From assembly GCA_028641055.1 (NCBI GenBank), contig CM054060.1, forward strand, positions 313,647,652 to 313,711,651: a stretch of DNA of 64,000 bases. Direction: 5' to 3'. The notes under the pieces are model-generated. The model was given only the letters and a program-made list of their open reading frames with translations. It did not search any database and was not told where the DNA came from. The stretch is from Alopecurus myosuroides. Its lineage: Eukaryota > Streptophyta > Magnoliopsida > Poales > Poaceae. A program made the position numbers and the translations under genes. Positions 22,432 to 34,560 of this stretch are shown in pieces. How positions within the stretch are numbered: position 1 is the stretch's first letter; each line of letters begins with the position of its first letter.

Positions 22432-23934
22432 GCTCTCATATAACTTACGCATTTTTGTAAGATAAGATCATTATTTTTTGCTAATGCAGTAGAAAGTACC
22501 CATGATTATATGTTCACCAAAAATTTATAGTGCCAAGACTAATAGCAACTTCACTTAGCTGTACAACATTGTCTTAAGCCAATGTTTTCCTAAAACTTGC
22601 TTCAAAACAACCTTGTTAGTTAAAATTTTCAGAGACAAGACAGGATCATAAAGAGAATACTCTAGAAGAAATCTACCAAGAAAAAAGCACTAGCTCCAAG
22701 ACGAAATAACAAAACGACGAGAGTAAAATGAGAGCAGATTGAAAAGTAAATAGCCAAATAGTGTCACTCGGCTAGAGCAGGATACAACACAGCCCTTTAA
22801 ATACGGGTACCCTCTTTATAAAAGCAAATTCACTACACTACCTATTTAGCTCGCCTTACTAACTTGTACGCACCCAAACCAACACGAATGAAATTTGTAA
22901 TTCGGGAAAATGAGATATTAGTATCATATACAAGAATTGGGGTAGTGTTACAGCTAGACTTTAAGTGTATTGTGAATGGAAGGCATCTGGAAACACAACC
23001 TCTGTCTCCCTCTGCATTTCTTTTTTCTCCACTAGCTATAGTACGAAAGAGGATTGGAATGATCGTGCCATCTTTTTCAGTCTTTGAAAATCTGCAAAGC
23101 TTATTGCCACAACGAGTGACGCTAAAAGCCGGAGCCTAATGGAAATTATGAACCCATCCAATTTTACGTGAGTCCGCAAAAAGAAATATGCATAATTTTA
23201 TGCAATGTTTGAGTATTGTATTCCTTTTTTAGGAGGGGTGTCCATGTTCCGCTCTTGCTTTGAAACACCAAGTAGTAGCCTTGGTCCGCATCTATTTACG
23301 CATAATAAGTATAGAAATTATAGTTTGTTGGTGCCATATCTATTCATCCTTTCACATCTCTCACACGAGAAACGCGTTAATAGATGTGAACCCTCCCCAC
23401 CCCACCCCCCCACCCCCGATCTATGCAGGCGAGGGTGTTTGTCCATTGTCCCTCTAGTTGACGCTCCAGCGATAGAAAAGAAGGGAATCTCGTTCCCTCG
23501 TTACGGCTTCATAGTTAGGGTTAGGGCTAGTCTGCCGTGTTGCATCGTTGGGTAGTCAGATTAGTACTTGGGCGAATAAATCTAGCTCAAGTCCACTCCC
23601 ACACTGATGGAAGCTTTCACGGCGCGTCTCTGAGTTACTGGCTCGTTATTTTTTCAAATAGGTAGCATCAGAGTTGGGGATAGCATTTGTGAGTCATGTT
23701 CCTTCTTCCATGTTGTTGTGTTATCTCCGTGCGGAGAAGGGAGGATTTGATCGGTAGTTGTTCGACAACTTATGCACGTGGTTTTGGTCGTGCCGGTGGG
23801 CGGTTGAAGATGGCAAACTTGAAGCGTGGAAGCTTCATACATGGCTGATCTAGCACGATCTCTCGAAAATGTCAATGGAAGGGTGGATGTGGAACATCAT
23901 GAGGAAGATCCCTAGCCGACATACCACGTCGTTA
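22432..23934. repeat. Unassigned repeat, copy B, left part
   Basis: It aligns with copy A from 16590 onward and breaks off exactly at CACGTCGTTA, where the CACTA element begins. The remaining part resumes at 41727. Confidence 0.7.
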
Positions 23935-23948
23935 CACTAGTGGAAACA
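23935..23948 (+). repeat. CACTA left terminal inverted repeat
   Basis: CACTAGTGGAAACA, matched in inverted orientation at 41713-41726. Confidence 0.92.
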
Positions 23949-24200
23949 ACCCCTCTCGTCCAGGGGGCCAGGGGGCAGCTGTCCCGGTTGCAACAAAATC
24001 CGGGACAAATGCCATGCATTGGTCCCGGTTCGTGCGCCCAGGGCAACAGGAATCGCCTGGGGGCATTGGTCCCGGTTCGTGGGGGCATATCGGTCCCGGC
24101 TCTTGCCACAGACCGGGACCAATGCCTAGCCACAGGCCACGTGGCACGCGCATGACCTATTGTCCCGGTTCAGTCCACGAACCGGGACCAATGTCCCCTT
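23949..24200. repeat. CACTA left subterminal repeat region
   Basis: Several copies of GGTCCCGGTTCGTG and its complement CGAACCGGGACCAATG occur in both orientations. They are the likely binding sites for the transposon's own DNA-binding protein. The open frames seen here on both strands arise from this repetition. Confidence 0.75.
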
Positions 24201-24204
24201 CCCC

Positions 24205-24212
24205 TATATATA
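24205..24212 (+). promoter_or_regulatory. TATA box upstream of the CACTA transposase
   Basis: TATATATA at the inner edge of the subterminal repeats, about 280 bases before the transposase ATG at 24495. An intron acceptor (GATGCAG) lies directly before the ATG, so a 5' UTR intron is likely. Confidence 0.5.
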
Positions 24213-24494
24213 CTGCCCCAGCCCCCCCCTTCTTCAATCGTTTTTTTTTTTGCTTGGAGGTGTGAGAGAGTGTGGTGTTAGTGTGTTTTATTTTACTATG
24301 CACACGAGGTGTTCGGCGAAATTCCCGAGCCGCACATAAGCTCACTGAAAATGGTATCTTCGACCGAGGTTAACAAATTATCTTTTTCATCTGTAACTTA
24401 TACATAAAAAGTAGTATTTGTCGATGTACTGTGGTCATCTCTGTATTAATATGTTATTGTAATGTATTTTGATAAACTTAATTATATGATGCAG

Positions 24495-27400
24495 ATGGAT
24501 GCACGGCATCGATAGATGTACGGTGACCAACGCACTTCCGAGTATATGGCAGGCCTGAATGCATTTCTTGTTGTAGCTCAGGCGAACAAAGATAATGGCT
24601 TCATGTGTTGCCCATGTGTTGATTGTCGGAACGTCAGAGAACATTCTTCCGAAAGAATCCTTCACGGCCATCTACTTCGGAGAGGTTTCATGCCCAGCTA
24701 TAATTGCTGGACCAAGCATGGAGAAAGAGGGGTTGTGATGGAAGACGATGAAGAAGAAGAAGAAGAAAATCCTTTGTCCCCTGAATACGACGATACTGCA
24801 ATGGAAGAGAATGCAGAAGATCGAGGTGATCAAGAACAGGCATCAAAAGAGCCCGATGATGATCTTGGCCGAGTTATTGTTGATGCAAGGGAAGACTGTG
24901 AAAATAAATTGGAGAGGTTGAAGCTGGACAACATGTTACAGGATCACAAAAAATTGTTGTACCCAAATTGCGAAGATGGTAGCACAAAGCTCGGTACCAC
25001 AATGGAGTTGCTGAAATGGAAGGCACAAAACGGTGTGACTGACAAGGCACTTGAGAGTTTACTTCAACTAATGAAGCCAAAACTTCCAAAGGATAACGAA
25101 TTGCCTGAGAGTACGTACGAAGCAAAGAAAGCTCTCTGCCCTCTAGAATTAGATGTGCAGAAGATACATGCATGCATTAATGACTGCATTCTCTTCCGCG
25201 GTGAGAAGTACGAGAATTTGGATGAATGTCCGATATGCACTGCACTGCGGTATAAGATCAGAGCAGATGATCCTGGTGATGTTGACGGCGAGCCCCCCCG
25301 TAAGAGGGTTCCTGCTAAGGTGATGTGGTATGCTCCTATAATACCACGGCTGAAACGTCTGTTTAGAAACAAAGAGCATGCTAGGTTGTTGCGATGGCAC
25401 AAATAAAACCGTAAGAAAGACGGAAAGTTAAGGCACCCCGCCGATGGATCGCAGTGGAGAAAGATCGAGAGAGACTTCCCAGACTTTGCAGGAGAGGCGA
25501 GAAACTTATGGTTTGGTCTAAGTACAGATGACTTTAATCCTTTTGGGGAGCAGAGCTCCAGTCATAGCACTTGGCCTGTAACTCTATGTATGTACAACCT
25601 TCCTCCTTGGTTGTACATGAAGCGCAAGTTCATTATGATGCTAGTTCTCATCCAAGGCCCGAGGCAGCCTGGCAACGACAACGACATTGATGTGTATCTA
25701 AGGCCATTAGTGGAAGAACTCTTATAATTGTGGGGCAAACCAGGTGTACGTGTGTGGGATGAGAACGAACAAAATCTATTTGACCTACGGGCGTTGCTTT
25801 TTGTAACCATCAATGATTGGCCTGCTCTTAGTAACATTTCCGGACATACAAATAAGGGATACAATGCATGCACACACTGTTTAGATAATACTGACAGTGT
25901 TTTTTTAAAATAAATGTAAAAAGGTTGTATACCTGGGGCATCGTAGATTTCTTCCGGTCAAGCATCCCGTAAGAAAGAAAGGAGGGAAGCATTTCAGAGG
26001 TGAGGCAGATAACCGGAAGAAGCCTGAGCTGCGTAGTGGTAATGATATATTCGATATGGTCAAGGACCTAGAAGTAATCTTTGGCAAGGCTGCTGGCAGC
26101 CAACCAGTTCCGTACGGCCCTGATAAGCGCGCACCAATGTGGAAGAAGAAATCTATATTTTGGGAGCTACCCTATTGGAAAGTTTTCGAGGTCCGGTCTT
26201 CGATCGACGTGATGCACGTGACAAAGAATCTTTGTGTCAATCTGCTATGCTTCCTGGGCGTGTATGGGAAGTCCAAAGATACGCCAGAAGCACGGGAGGA
26301 CCAGCAACGTATGAAAGACCCAAGCAACAAGCACACAGATAGGCGCCATTACTTAAGCAGCTACGCTCTTACTAAAGCAGAGAAGGAAATATTCTTTGAA
26401 GTCCTTTACAGTATCAAGGTTCCGTCTGGCTTCTCGTCGAATATAAAGGGGATAATAAACATGGCAGAGAAAAAATTCCAAAACCTGAAGTCTCATGACT
26501 GCCACGTGATTATGACGCAGTTGCTTCCGATTGCATTGAGGGGGCTTCTACCGGAAAATGTTCGAGTACCCATTGTGAAGCTATGTGCATTCATGAATGC
26601 AATATCTCAGAAGGTAATCGATCCAGAAAGTCTGACAAGATTACAGAGGGATGTGGTCCAGTGTCTTGTTAGTTTTGAGTTGGTGTTCCCACCATCCTTC
26701 TTCAACATTATGACTCATCTCCTGGTTCACCTATGTGAAGAGATTCATATTCTTCCCCGGTATTTCTACACAATATGTTCCCCTTTGAGAGGTTCATGGG
26801 AGTCTTGAAGAAATATGTTCATAACCGTGCTAGGCCAGAAGGAAGCATCTCGAAGGGCTATGGAACAGAGGAGGTCATTGGGTTCTGTGTTGACTTTATT
26901 CCTGACCTTAAGACAATAGGTGTTCCTGAATCGCGGCATGAGGGGAGACTGAGGGGAAAAGGAACGCTGGGAAAGAAAACAATGATACCTAGGGACGGGC
27001 ATTCTTTGACCAAAGCACACTACACAGTTCTACAAAATTCTATGTTCATGGCTACGTATCTCGAGGAACACAAGAATATTGTACGGTCTGCAAACCCGGG
27101 GAAGGATGACTCATGGATTAAACGCGAACACATGGAGACTTTCGGAAGTTGGTTGCAAACACATCTTATAAATGACAGCACTGTTGAAGATCAGCTATAC
27201 ATGTTGGCAGGGTCACCATCTTCGACTATTGGGAGTTTTCAAGGGTACGAGATAAATGGGAATACATTTTACACGAGCTCCCAAGATAAGAAAAACAGTG
27301 GTGTCCGCTTTGATACAACAAACGAGAATGGAAAAAATGACACATACTATGGTTATATAGAGGAGATATGGGAACTTGACTATGGACCTTCTTTTAAGGT

Positions 27401-27790
27401 CCCTTTGTTCAAGTGCAAATGGGTCAACCTGAATGGAATAGGGGTAAAGGTAGACCCGCTTTATGGAATGACAACAGTGGATCTCAACAATATTGGTTAC
27501 AATGACGAACCATTCGTCCTAGCCAATGATGTGGCTCAGGTCTTCTATGTGAAGGACATGTATTCCAGACCGAAGAAAAAAAAAATAAGGAAACAAATTC
27601 ATCATACGATGAGCCGAAGCGTCACATAGTTCTCTCAGGGAAAAAAAACATCGTGGGAATCGAGGACACGACAGACATGTCATAAGATTATAATAAGTTT
27701 GTTGAAATTCCACCCTTCACAGTGAAAGCTGACCCCACCATCCCGTTAAATAATGAAGATGCTCCATGGTTACGGCCGAAGCGATCATAA
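24495..27790 (+). pseudogene. CACTA transposase (TNP2 type), multiply interrupted
   Basis: Domains in order: a transposase-associated N-terminus (EYMAGLNAFLVVA, CCPCVDCRN, HLLRRGFMPSYNCWTKHG); an acidic linker; the Tnp2 core (ALCPLELDVQKIHACINDCI, YENLDECPIC, WYAPIIPRLKRLF, GLSTDDFNPFG, STWPVTLCMYNLPPWLYMKRK, INDWPALSNISGH, HRRFLPVKHPVRKK); a DUF4218-like part (SHDCHVIMTQLLPIALRGLL, FFNIMTHLLVHLCEE); and a DUF4216-like part (YIEEIWELDY, VPLFKCKWVNL, EPFVLANDVAQVFYVKD). The C-terminal tail ends DAPWLRPKRS with TAA at 27788. Breaks: TAG at 24513 (usual Trp), TAA at 25405, TAA near 25725, stops and a frameshift near 25911-25920, and another frameshift near 26755-26790. It would cut and join CACTA ends; this copy cannot make a full protein. 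Confidence 0.9.
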
Positions 27791-28085
27791 GCAAGGGACA
27801 CGAAGAAAATTCAGAAGGCTAGATAGGGATGTTGTTGGTGATGTGTAATAATAAACGTGGAATACATGATCATAGTTCTTATAACACAGTATGAACGAGA
27901 TTTTGTTAGCCAAAATGATATTTATACATATTCTGTGATTATGAATGGAGTATGTGCAAGTTTGACCAATAATTTGTATTGATCGGTCAAAAGCTGGCAA
28001 GCATTGAGTGCTTGACAACTATGACCAGCCTGACTTCATTATTATTCCAACCAGCGGCACACCCACCCACTTTTCTGTTTCTCTC
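27791..28085. other. 3' flank of the transposase gene
   Basis: AT-rich, no domain seen. A GTTGGTGATGTGTAA motif occurs at about 27834 and again near 28096, so a short direct repeat brackets this stretch. Confidence 0.35.
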
Positions 28086-28109
28086 TCCTCCGTCTGTTGG
28101 TGATGTGTA

Positions 28110-28560
28110 ACCAGGGACTCTATTGTTATTCATTGGAGTTAACCAGCATAAACAGCCGAAAACAGTTTTGACTGACTGCTTTACATCGATAGGGGATGCA
28201 GTTGCTTCTGCTTGGCCAGGGACTGTCCACCGCTCGGATATATATCAAAATGCAACGAAAGTATTAAGGGATATATTGCACTGTTCGGATACTTTCGCTC
28301 ATGATTTTAGTAGGTCTTGGCGAAGTACAATCTGAAGGATAACGAGTGGCTAAGTAGATTGTATGAGGATAGAGAAAAATGGGCTTTGCCTTATGGGTGT
28401 CATATATTCTGCGCAGATATTGCAGGCACACTTCGAAGTGATAGCAGGGATACCATCCTGACAGATATCCTTAAAACAGAAATAGAGCTTCGGTACTTCT
28501 TTAACAGGTATGATAAATTTTTGGAGGAGAAACGTCTAACTGAACAACAAAGATCCCAAA
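28110..28560 (+). pseudogene. Captured FAR1/MULE-related transposase fragment
   Basis: Two frames give LFIGVNQHKQ-PKTVLTDCFTSIGDA, WPGTVHRSDIYQNATKVL and FAHDFSR, then YNLKDNEWLSRLYEDREKWALP, FCADIAGTLRSDS and YFFNRYDKFLEEKR. This is the MULE-type catalytic region and following part of FAR1/FHY3-related proteins. Relative to that pattern, segments are missing between HKQ and PKT and between HDFSR and the KYNLKD part, and the frame changes near 28315. No start or zinc-finger part is present. It is a fragment carried inside the CACTA element behind its transposase, not a gene of the CACTA machinery. Confidence 0.7.
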
Positions 28561-29160
28561 TGTTGAAGGCGGAGGGAAGCGCGACGGCGACGGCGAACGA
28601 GCAGAGGAGAGGAAAGCGCGACAGCAGCGGCGCGGTCTCCCCCGCCCGACCGCCCGTCTCTGCTTTAAGTCTGATGCTCCCGCTGAGGCTTGCCGCGTCC
28701 ACGGAAGTTACTATGTTTTCAAGCGGGGTCGGGATAAAGGGAAAATACGTGTGGATGCGCAGAGTAAACCTTCGAAGGAAAACTATGGTTTTTCTGTTCT
28801 AGACAAAGATCTCAAATTCACCGTGTCAATAAGGTACAACTCGCTTTGTCGAACTTTATATAAATCACCCGGGATGCCTTGTATGCTCTGGACTAACTCG
28901 GAAGATCACGAGAGAAAACAAAAATTGTAACATTTTTATATTCAAATTATATACAAATGGTAAAATAATTAATAGTTTCAATAGTTAGAAAAATTATTTA
29001 GTTAAACGAAAAAATGGATTTAAATTAGTTATGCAAATTCTAGTATTTTTCATGCTGGAATTTTTGTAAAATTCGAAAGTATATAGAAGTTGTTAATATG
29101 ATAACTTAACAATTTTCAAATTTTGGCGCTAAAAACTTTTGGGCGCGCATGGTGCCACCC
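28561..29160. other. CACTA interior without recognised genes
   Basis: The first 350 bases contain a GC-rich stretch and an open frame of no known family. 28920-29120 is very AT-rich, with no ORF. Confidence 0.35.
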
Positions 29161-29174
29161 CAAAATTCGAAATA

Positions 29175-29262
29175 TGTTTTTGGTCCCGGCCCGTGGTACC
29201 AACCGGGACCAAAGGGGCTCTAGTCCCGGTTGGTGGCACGGGCCGGGACTAGAGGCCCGGTT
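29175..29262. repeat. Internal hairpin repeats of the CACTA subterminal type
   Basis: TGGTCCCGGCCCGTGGTACCAACCGG and AGTCCCGGTTGGTGGCACGGGCCG form two inverted pairs of the same TCCCGG/CCGGGA type found at the element's ends. They are followed by a TATAAATA box at about 29264-29271. They lie 5.2 kb from the left end, so they are not at a terminus of this element. Confidence 0.6.
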
Positions 29263-29582
29263 GTATAAATATCTCGGCCCTCTCTCCAGGCCGAGCGACC
29301 ACCCAGGACAAAGGGCATGGCTTGGCGAAGCCCTGCCGGCGGCGGGAGCGAGTAGGAAGACCCCGTCGGCGCTGGTTCCGCCGGCGGGGTTGGACTAGGG
29401 ACGCGTTTTTGTGGACACAATCATATATTTAAAAGGCCCGGGGGCCGTGCTTACATAGGGGGCGGCGCGGCCACAGGCGGCCGGCCGTGCTTACATATAG
29501 GGGCGGCGGCGCGGCCACAGGCGGCCGGCCGTTTCTTGGGGGGGTGGGTAGCTTAGCCTAGGGGGGGCGCACCGGCGCCGAT

Positions 29583-30377
29583 CTACTCCTCCTCGTCGGA
29601 GGAGATGCACTGGTAGGGGGATGGCTGCCACAGGTGGGCAGGCGGCTGGGGCGGGCCCGCCGGGGGCTGCGGAGGCATCGGGGGCGCGTACGGCGGTGGT
29701 GGGGGCAGCACCTCCTCCTCCGGCGACCACACGCCGCCGGCCCAGGCCCAGCTCATCCCGTACTCCAGGGCGGGAGGGAGCGGCTATGGCGGCGGCTGGT
29801 CCTCGGACGCCTCCAGCTCGGCGTTCATCACCTGCCACCAAGGGGCAGGGGCCGAAGGGGGCGGAGGCGGCGGCATGGCGTTAGCGTCGGCGGCAGCGGC
29901 GGCCAGGACCGCCTCCCACCGCTTGACCTCGTCCTCGACGAGGGAGCGGCGGGAGGCCTCTAAGGCCTCCTCCATGTTGTCCCGGAGCTCCTGGTCGTCG
30001 TCCTCGTCGACGTGGGCGTCGCCGTCGTCCACAAGGAGCCAAAGCTCCGGCTCCCTCCCCGGCGGTGGCGCGGGGTAGTCCTCGGTGCTCACCTCCTCGG
30101 CTGTGGGGATGTAGGACCGGCGGCGCTGCTCGTGCTCCTGCTGGAGCCAGGTGGCCCAGTATGGGGAGCTCCGCGCGTACGCGCGGTCCCTGAGGAGGCG
30201 GGCCGGCAGGAGACGGCGCCGGCGGTCGATCTCCTCGCCCAGGGCCTCTCTGCTGGACGGGGCCGGCGACACTGGGATCCTCTGGGGGTTGAGGTGCCAG
30301 ACGTCCGGGAGGTGGACGTCGGGCCAGAACACCGGCGTGCGGCGCTCCCAATGCCACTCCGCCTCCTCCTTCCGGAC
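29583..30377 (-). pseudogene. CACTA second gene (ORF2), 3' part
   Basis: On the minus strand, beginning at the insertion point of the LTR element, the frame reads VRKEEAEWHWERRTPVFWPD and continues with HLNPQRIPVSPAPSSREALG, RRRRLLPARLLRDRAYA, an acidic region (DDGDAHVDEDDDQELRDNMEEAL), and a P-rich tail ending SSDEEE with TAG at 29583-29585. A TAG at 29784 interrupts the tail in frame. It joins in frame to 40952-40734 when the LTR element and one CGGAC copy are removed. Proteins of this composition are known as the second, non-catalytic product of grass CACTA elements. A DNA-binding role is inference. Confidence 0.7.
30373..30377. repeat. Target-site duplication of LARD-1 (left copy)
   Basis: CGGAC, repeated at 40729-40733 on the right of the element. 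Confidence 0.9.
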
Positions 30378-31323
30378 TGTAACATCCCAAGTCTGAAAAA
30401 TAGCCTTTAGAATGTTTGATCCCTGTTATTTTATGTTTTGCATCATGGCATCATGTTGATTGCATTTGTTTTGTTTGTTTTCCATTTGTTTCCTTTGTTT
30501 TCTGTTTGAATTTCAACTCAAATTTCAAACCCTTTGTTTCATCCTTGTGATGTTACAATTTCCAAAGTGAGAGTTCAAATAAAAACAACCAAATTGCTTT
30601 CATTTTTATTCAATGTTGATCACTCATTAAAATTGTGGGCTTAATCAAACAAATGATTTTCAAATCACCTTCAAGTTCAAATCAATGCATCAAGCAGAAC
30701 CAACTTGAACTTATGAATTTAATCAACTAATTTAATCAAATTGAATCTTAGGGGTCACCCTAATAAAAACATGGTTTTCATCAATAATTATTTAATTATC
30801 AAATTACCCACACTCAAACCAATTCTCAATTCATTAACCTTTTGAATCCATGAAATGCACCCCTAAGTTGAATTCATTAAATCCCTTTTAAACCCTAAAG
30901 AAAACCTTATTGAAAATACCTTGTTTCTCTAAAATTAACTAATATTGGAAATCTCAATTAAATTGGTTTAATTTTAAAACAACAAGCAAACCATAAAGTT
31001 TTGAAAACAAAAACCACCAAAAGGTTGCATTTCAACTAAGAAATTTATCCTATTTTTTTTATTCCAAAATTTTCCTTAAACAAAACCTTGCTTTGTTTCC
31101 ATTTTGCTTTAATACCAAAAAAAATAATAATAATCAAATCAGTACAAAAAAAAAATAAGAGAGAGAGAGAAGGAGCAGCAGCAGCCCAAGCCCACCTCTT
31201 CTCTGCCTTGGCCCAGAACCATGTCGCTGTCACCCTCCTCGTGACGTCGTCACAGTACGAACTGGCTCTGAACCGCATGATCTCCTCCACCCCCATGGAT
31301 GAGCTGCCGTACACCACCCCACC

Positions 31324-31332
31324 ACCCTATAT
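31324..31332 (+). promoter_or_regulatory. Candidate LTR promoter of LARD-1
   Basis: CCTATATCT lies about 950 bases into the LTR, at nearly the same distance as the clear TATAAAA boxes of the related LARD-2 LTR. It is followed by CTAACCCTAGGCCC and a GC-rich leader. Confidence 0.35.
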
Positions 31333-33125
31333 CTACCTACCCTCGACCACCTGCTAACCCTAGGCCCTATCTACCCTTCTCCCTCAAGCCATCGCCGCCG
31401 ATTGCTCCTCTGCCACCTCCCTCCTCTCTCTGAACCCTACGTTCTGAACCTGCACCACCAAGCCCACTGCCTTCTCACCACGTCGCCGTTCTGGCCGCCT
31501 CGAGGAACAGCTGAGGCGTGGAATGGAAGCGCGGTTGTGCCCTGGGGCTCGCCTTCCCCTCGCCCGCTGCCGGGAGGCACCGCGGTGGCCGCGCCATCGC
31601 CGGAGAATCCCTCCGTTGCGGCCTCGACCACCTGAACAACGACACCGAGCAGCGCGGTGAGCGCGTCGTCCTGCCCTTCCCTCTCCTATTCTGCTCGCTA
31701 GTATCCGCACCACACATCGACCACGTACCCCCTCCTGCACTCGAGCGCACCACAGCAGCGAGGAGCAGCATCCGCGGCGACGCATCGCGAGTCCGGCGTC
31801 TGCCCTGCGAAACTGGTTCAGTTAACTGAACCCGATTGCAGTTTCAGATACCTGCGCCAAACTGAACAATAAAATCAGTCGCACACCGTATCTGTCACAA
31901 CAGCAGAAGCAGCGTACTGGCTAGCACCCCCCTCTACGCACGCTGGGAGACCCAGGATCGATCCCCGCGGGCGCATTTAGCCAACCTTTTTGATGTTTTT
32001 TTTCGCGGAAGGGCGGGCCCACTTGCCATACGCTGCGGTGGCCCAGTCACACCTCACCCGCACCACGCTGGCAACAGCCTGGCGCTGACCCCACCGGTCA
32101 GTATCGCTGTGTTGACCCGCGTTGAGTAGGAAAACGCCCAGGGGCCCCTCTGCAATTCTGTTTCCTTCTTTTTGGGTCCCTGCTTTTACCTTTTGGCCCT
32201 AAAATGGAAATGTGAATAACTTTCAAATGCAAAATCCAATTAAGATAAATAAAATATGCACACTGGTCCAAATTAAATTCTCTATCTAATGGTGCCATTT
32301 GTTTACTGTTTTGAGTTTCCAAATTGCAATTTAAATTTGAATCCAAATAATTCAAATGCACTTGTAATAATTCATAACTAATTCATACCAATTCCAAATA
32401 GGGCAAATAAAATATGTTTTTCACACCTTTTTGAATATCCTATTCAAATATAAAATTTGTTTTCTGGTTTGAATAATTTAAATTGCCTAAATAATTTAAT
32501 ACTTGTTTAATTCAATTAAAATTGCTAAAATCATAACTTGCTCAAAATAATTTATTTTTGGACATGCAAAATATGTTTTCAAACCACCAAAGTGTGAACT
32601 TTGCAAATGTGAATTTGAAATTATGTTTTGACTAAATAAAATTCAATTAATATTCAAACTTATTTTAAATTCAATTAAAACTTGTTTAATATTGTTTAAT
32701 TCATAATAAATTCATCCTAATCCAAATTTCCATATGTGAAACATGTAATCCAACTAAAATTTGATGTTCTTTTCAAATATCAACTTTGTAATTTGTTTTG
32801 CACACTTTAACTTGATGAAAACAATAATTGCTTGTGTGACATGTCTAAGTAACCAAAACTTTCCAAAATTAACAAATCATTTTCCAAAACTTGTTTTATT
32901 TCTTTTCCTTTGCCTCTGTCATTGTTATTTGTTGTTATCTTGTTATCATCATCATGCATGCATCATGTTTAACTACTCACACTTGTTAATCAAATGTAGA
33001 TCATTGCTTCAACCCAAAGCATTTGCATCCATATGCAATTCTCATTGCATATGGATCCAATTAAATTGTGTTACTTTGTCAAGTAGGTTACTTTGATGCA
33101 TCTATTAACATGACATGCATCATAT

Positions 33126-34560
33126 TTGATTGTGCACCTATGCCATGTATTGATTGTCTACCTTTTCTGTATTGTCTGTTTGCTTCTTATCGGATACGAC
33201 GACGTTGAGACCGACGATACTGACGACACCCCTTCTAAGGAGTTAGCTCAGTACCAGGCTACTGGGTTTTGCAGGCAAGTTATCACTCACATGAACCACC
33301 GTGTTCCTTTCAACATTGGTTACCGATACTTTCCGTTGTCTATTTCTGCTAGCCTTAGTAGTAGTTGTTCTGTTACGAACCCATCACATGAATCCCTTAA
33401 ACCTGATATTGCCCCATCTCCCTTCCTACAACCATTGTTTGAGCCCGTGTCTTACTAGCATGCTTAGGTTGCTTTGCTCGAGTCTGTTACCCGTTACTTT
33501 CTGTTACTATTTCATTATGTTCTGGGGGCTCGATGTTAATCAATCAATCATGCTAATGTTACTATTAATAATAACTTTGATGATAAGGCACCGGCAGGAG
33601 GCCCATGAGAGGTTTTGAAGCCTGCTAGTGTCGACCCTAATAGGAAAAGGGTCTTGTCTACTGATCCATGATGAGCGCACTACCCGCATTTGGGAAGCGA
33701 GTATGGGCGCCCCCCTCAACTTGACCTGATTCGCATCTCGTCCAAATCGCCTCATTTAGTTCGTGTTTTCCATTTGCCGCATGCATGTTTTTGCGAGCCC
33801 AGGCCAGGGTGGAACTTTTGTAGTCGGCATATAGGGGGACACGGTCTTAGAGTGCTATGATGGTCCATTTTCTTCTGGGCTTGATTAGCCGTGCGCCCAA
33901 GGTTCTTTGGGCTTGATGCGAGGAATGGTTGGTTGTGTTGAGTGCCCCGCTTGGTGGGGTGATCTCCCATCTGGCGGGTTATTCATGAGTGTACGGCCAA
34001 ATTGGTGCAACCCTGCAGGGATAATCTTCTCGAGAAGCCGTGTTTTCCGCGGTTATGGATTACTTGGTGAAAGTACTGGCTAACAAGTACTCAGGACAAC
34101 TTAAACATAATGATCAAACATGTTACACCCAATGACTAATAACTTGACTAGTAATAGGTGGATGACACAATAACTTGATTCACCTTTAATACAACTGTGT
34201 GAGTTATCCTCGGATTGCTTCTTTGGATAAGGGGCGAGATCCAGGATGGGTTTGTTTGAAGTTATCTTTCAGTTGGTTACAATCCCCGATCTTATCTCCT
34301 TTCTGTTAGCCGGAAGTGGTAGAATCTCTGTAGTTGGTTAGTGCAGCCAGTTGCAGCATCTTTTATATCCCCTTTCTTCCGTTGAACCCAAGGCATCTGT
34401 GCTTGGTGTTGACGGGTTACACTTTGGTGAACTGTGAGTCTTGCTTGCCAGTACGTTTATGTACTGACCCCTTTGGGGCTGTGGTTTACGCAGACGACGT
34501 TCCGAGGATCTACATGGTGACTACTACGTGGAGTATGACGACGAGACTGCTGACGAGTAG
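33126..34560 (+). other. Candidate spliced acidic mini-ORF inside the LTR (GC-AG intron)
   Basis: A frame ending at 33274 encodes GYDDVETDDTDDTPSKELAQ and stops at CAG|GCAAGT, a perfect GC-type donor. An acceptor TTTACGCAG at 34493 leads in the same phase to 21 codons ending GDYYVEYDDETADE and TAG at 34558-34560. No ATG precedes the first exon in frame, so an upstream exon is needed. The identical arrangement is in the 3' LTR at 38824-40258. No family is recognised. Confidence 0.4.

Noticed and set aside
29621..30410. Plus-strand ORFs of 80-130 residues over CACTA ORF2
   Set aside because: They mirror the GC-rich minus-strand ORF2, which has a consistent frame across the LARD insertion and a proper start and stop. 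The plus frames do not.
31384..31829. Paired ORFs on both strands in the LARD-1 LTR GC-rich part (and their copies at 37082-37527)
   Set aside because: Same pattern as other GC-rich LTR leaders; identical in both LTRs only because the LTRs are young. No domain.
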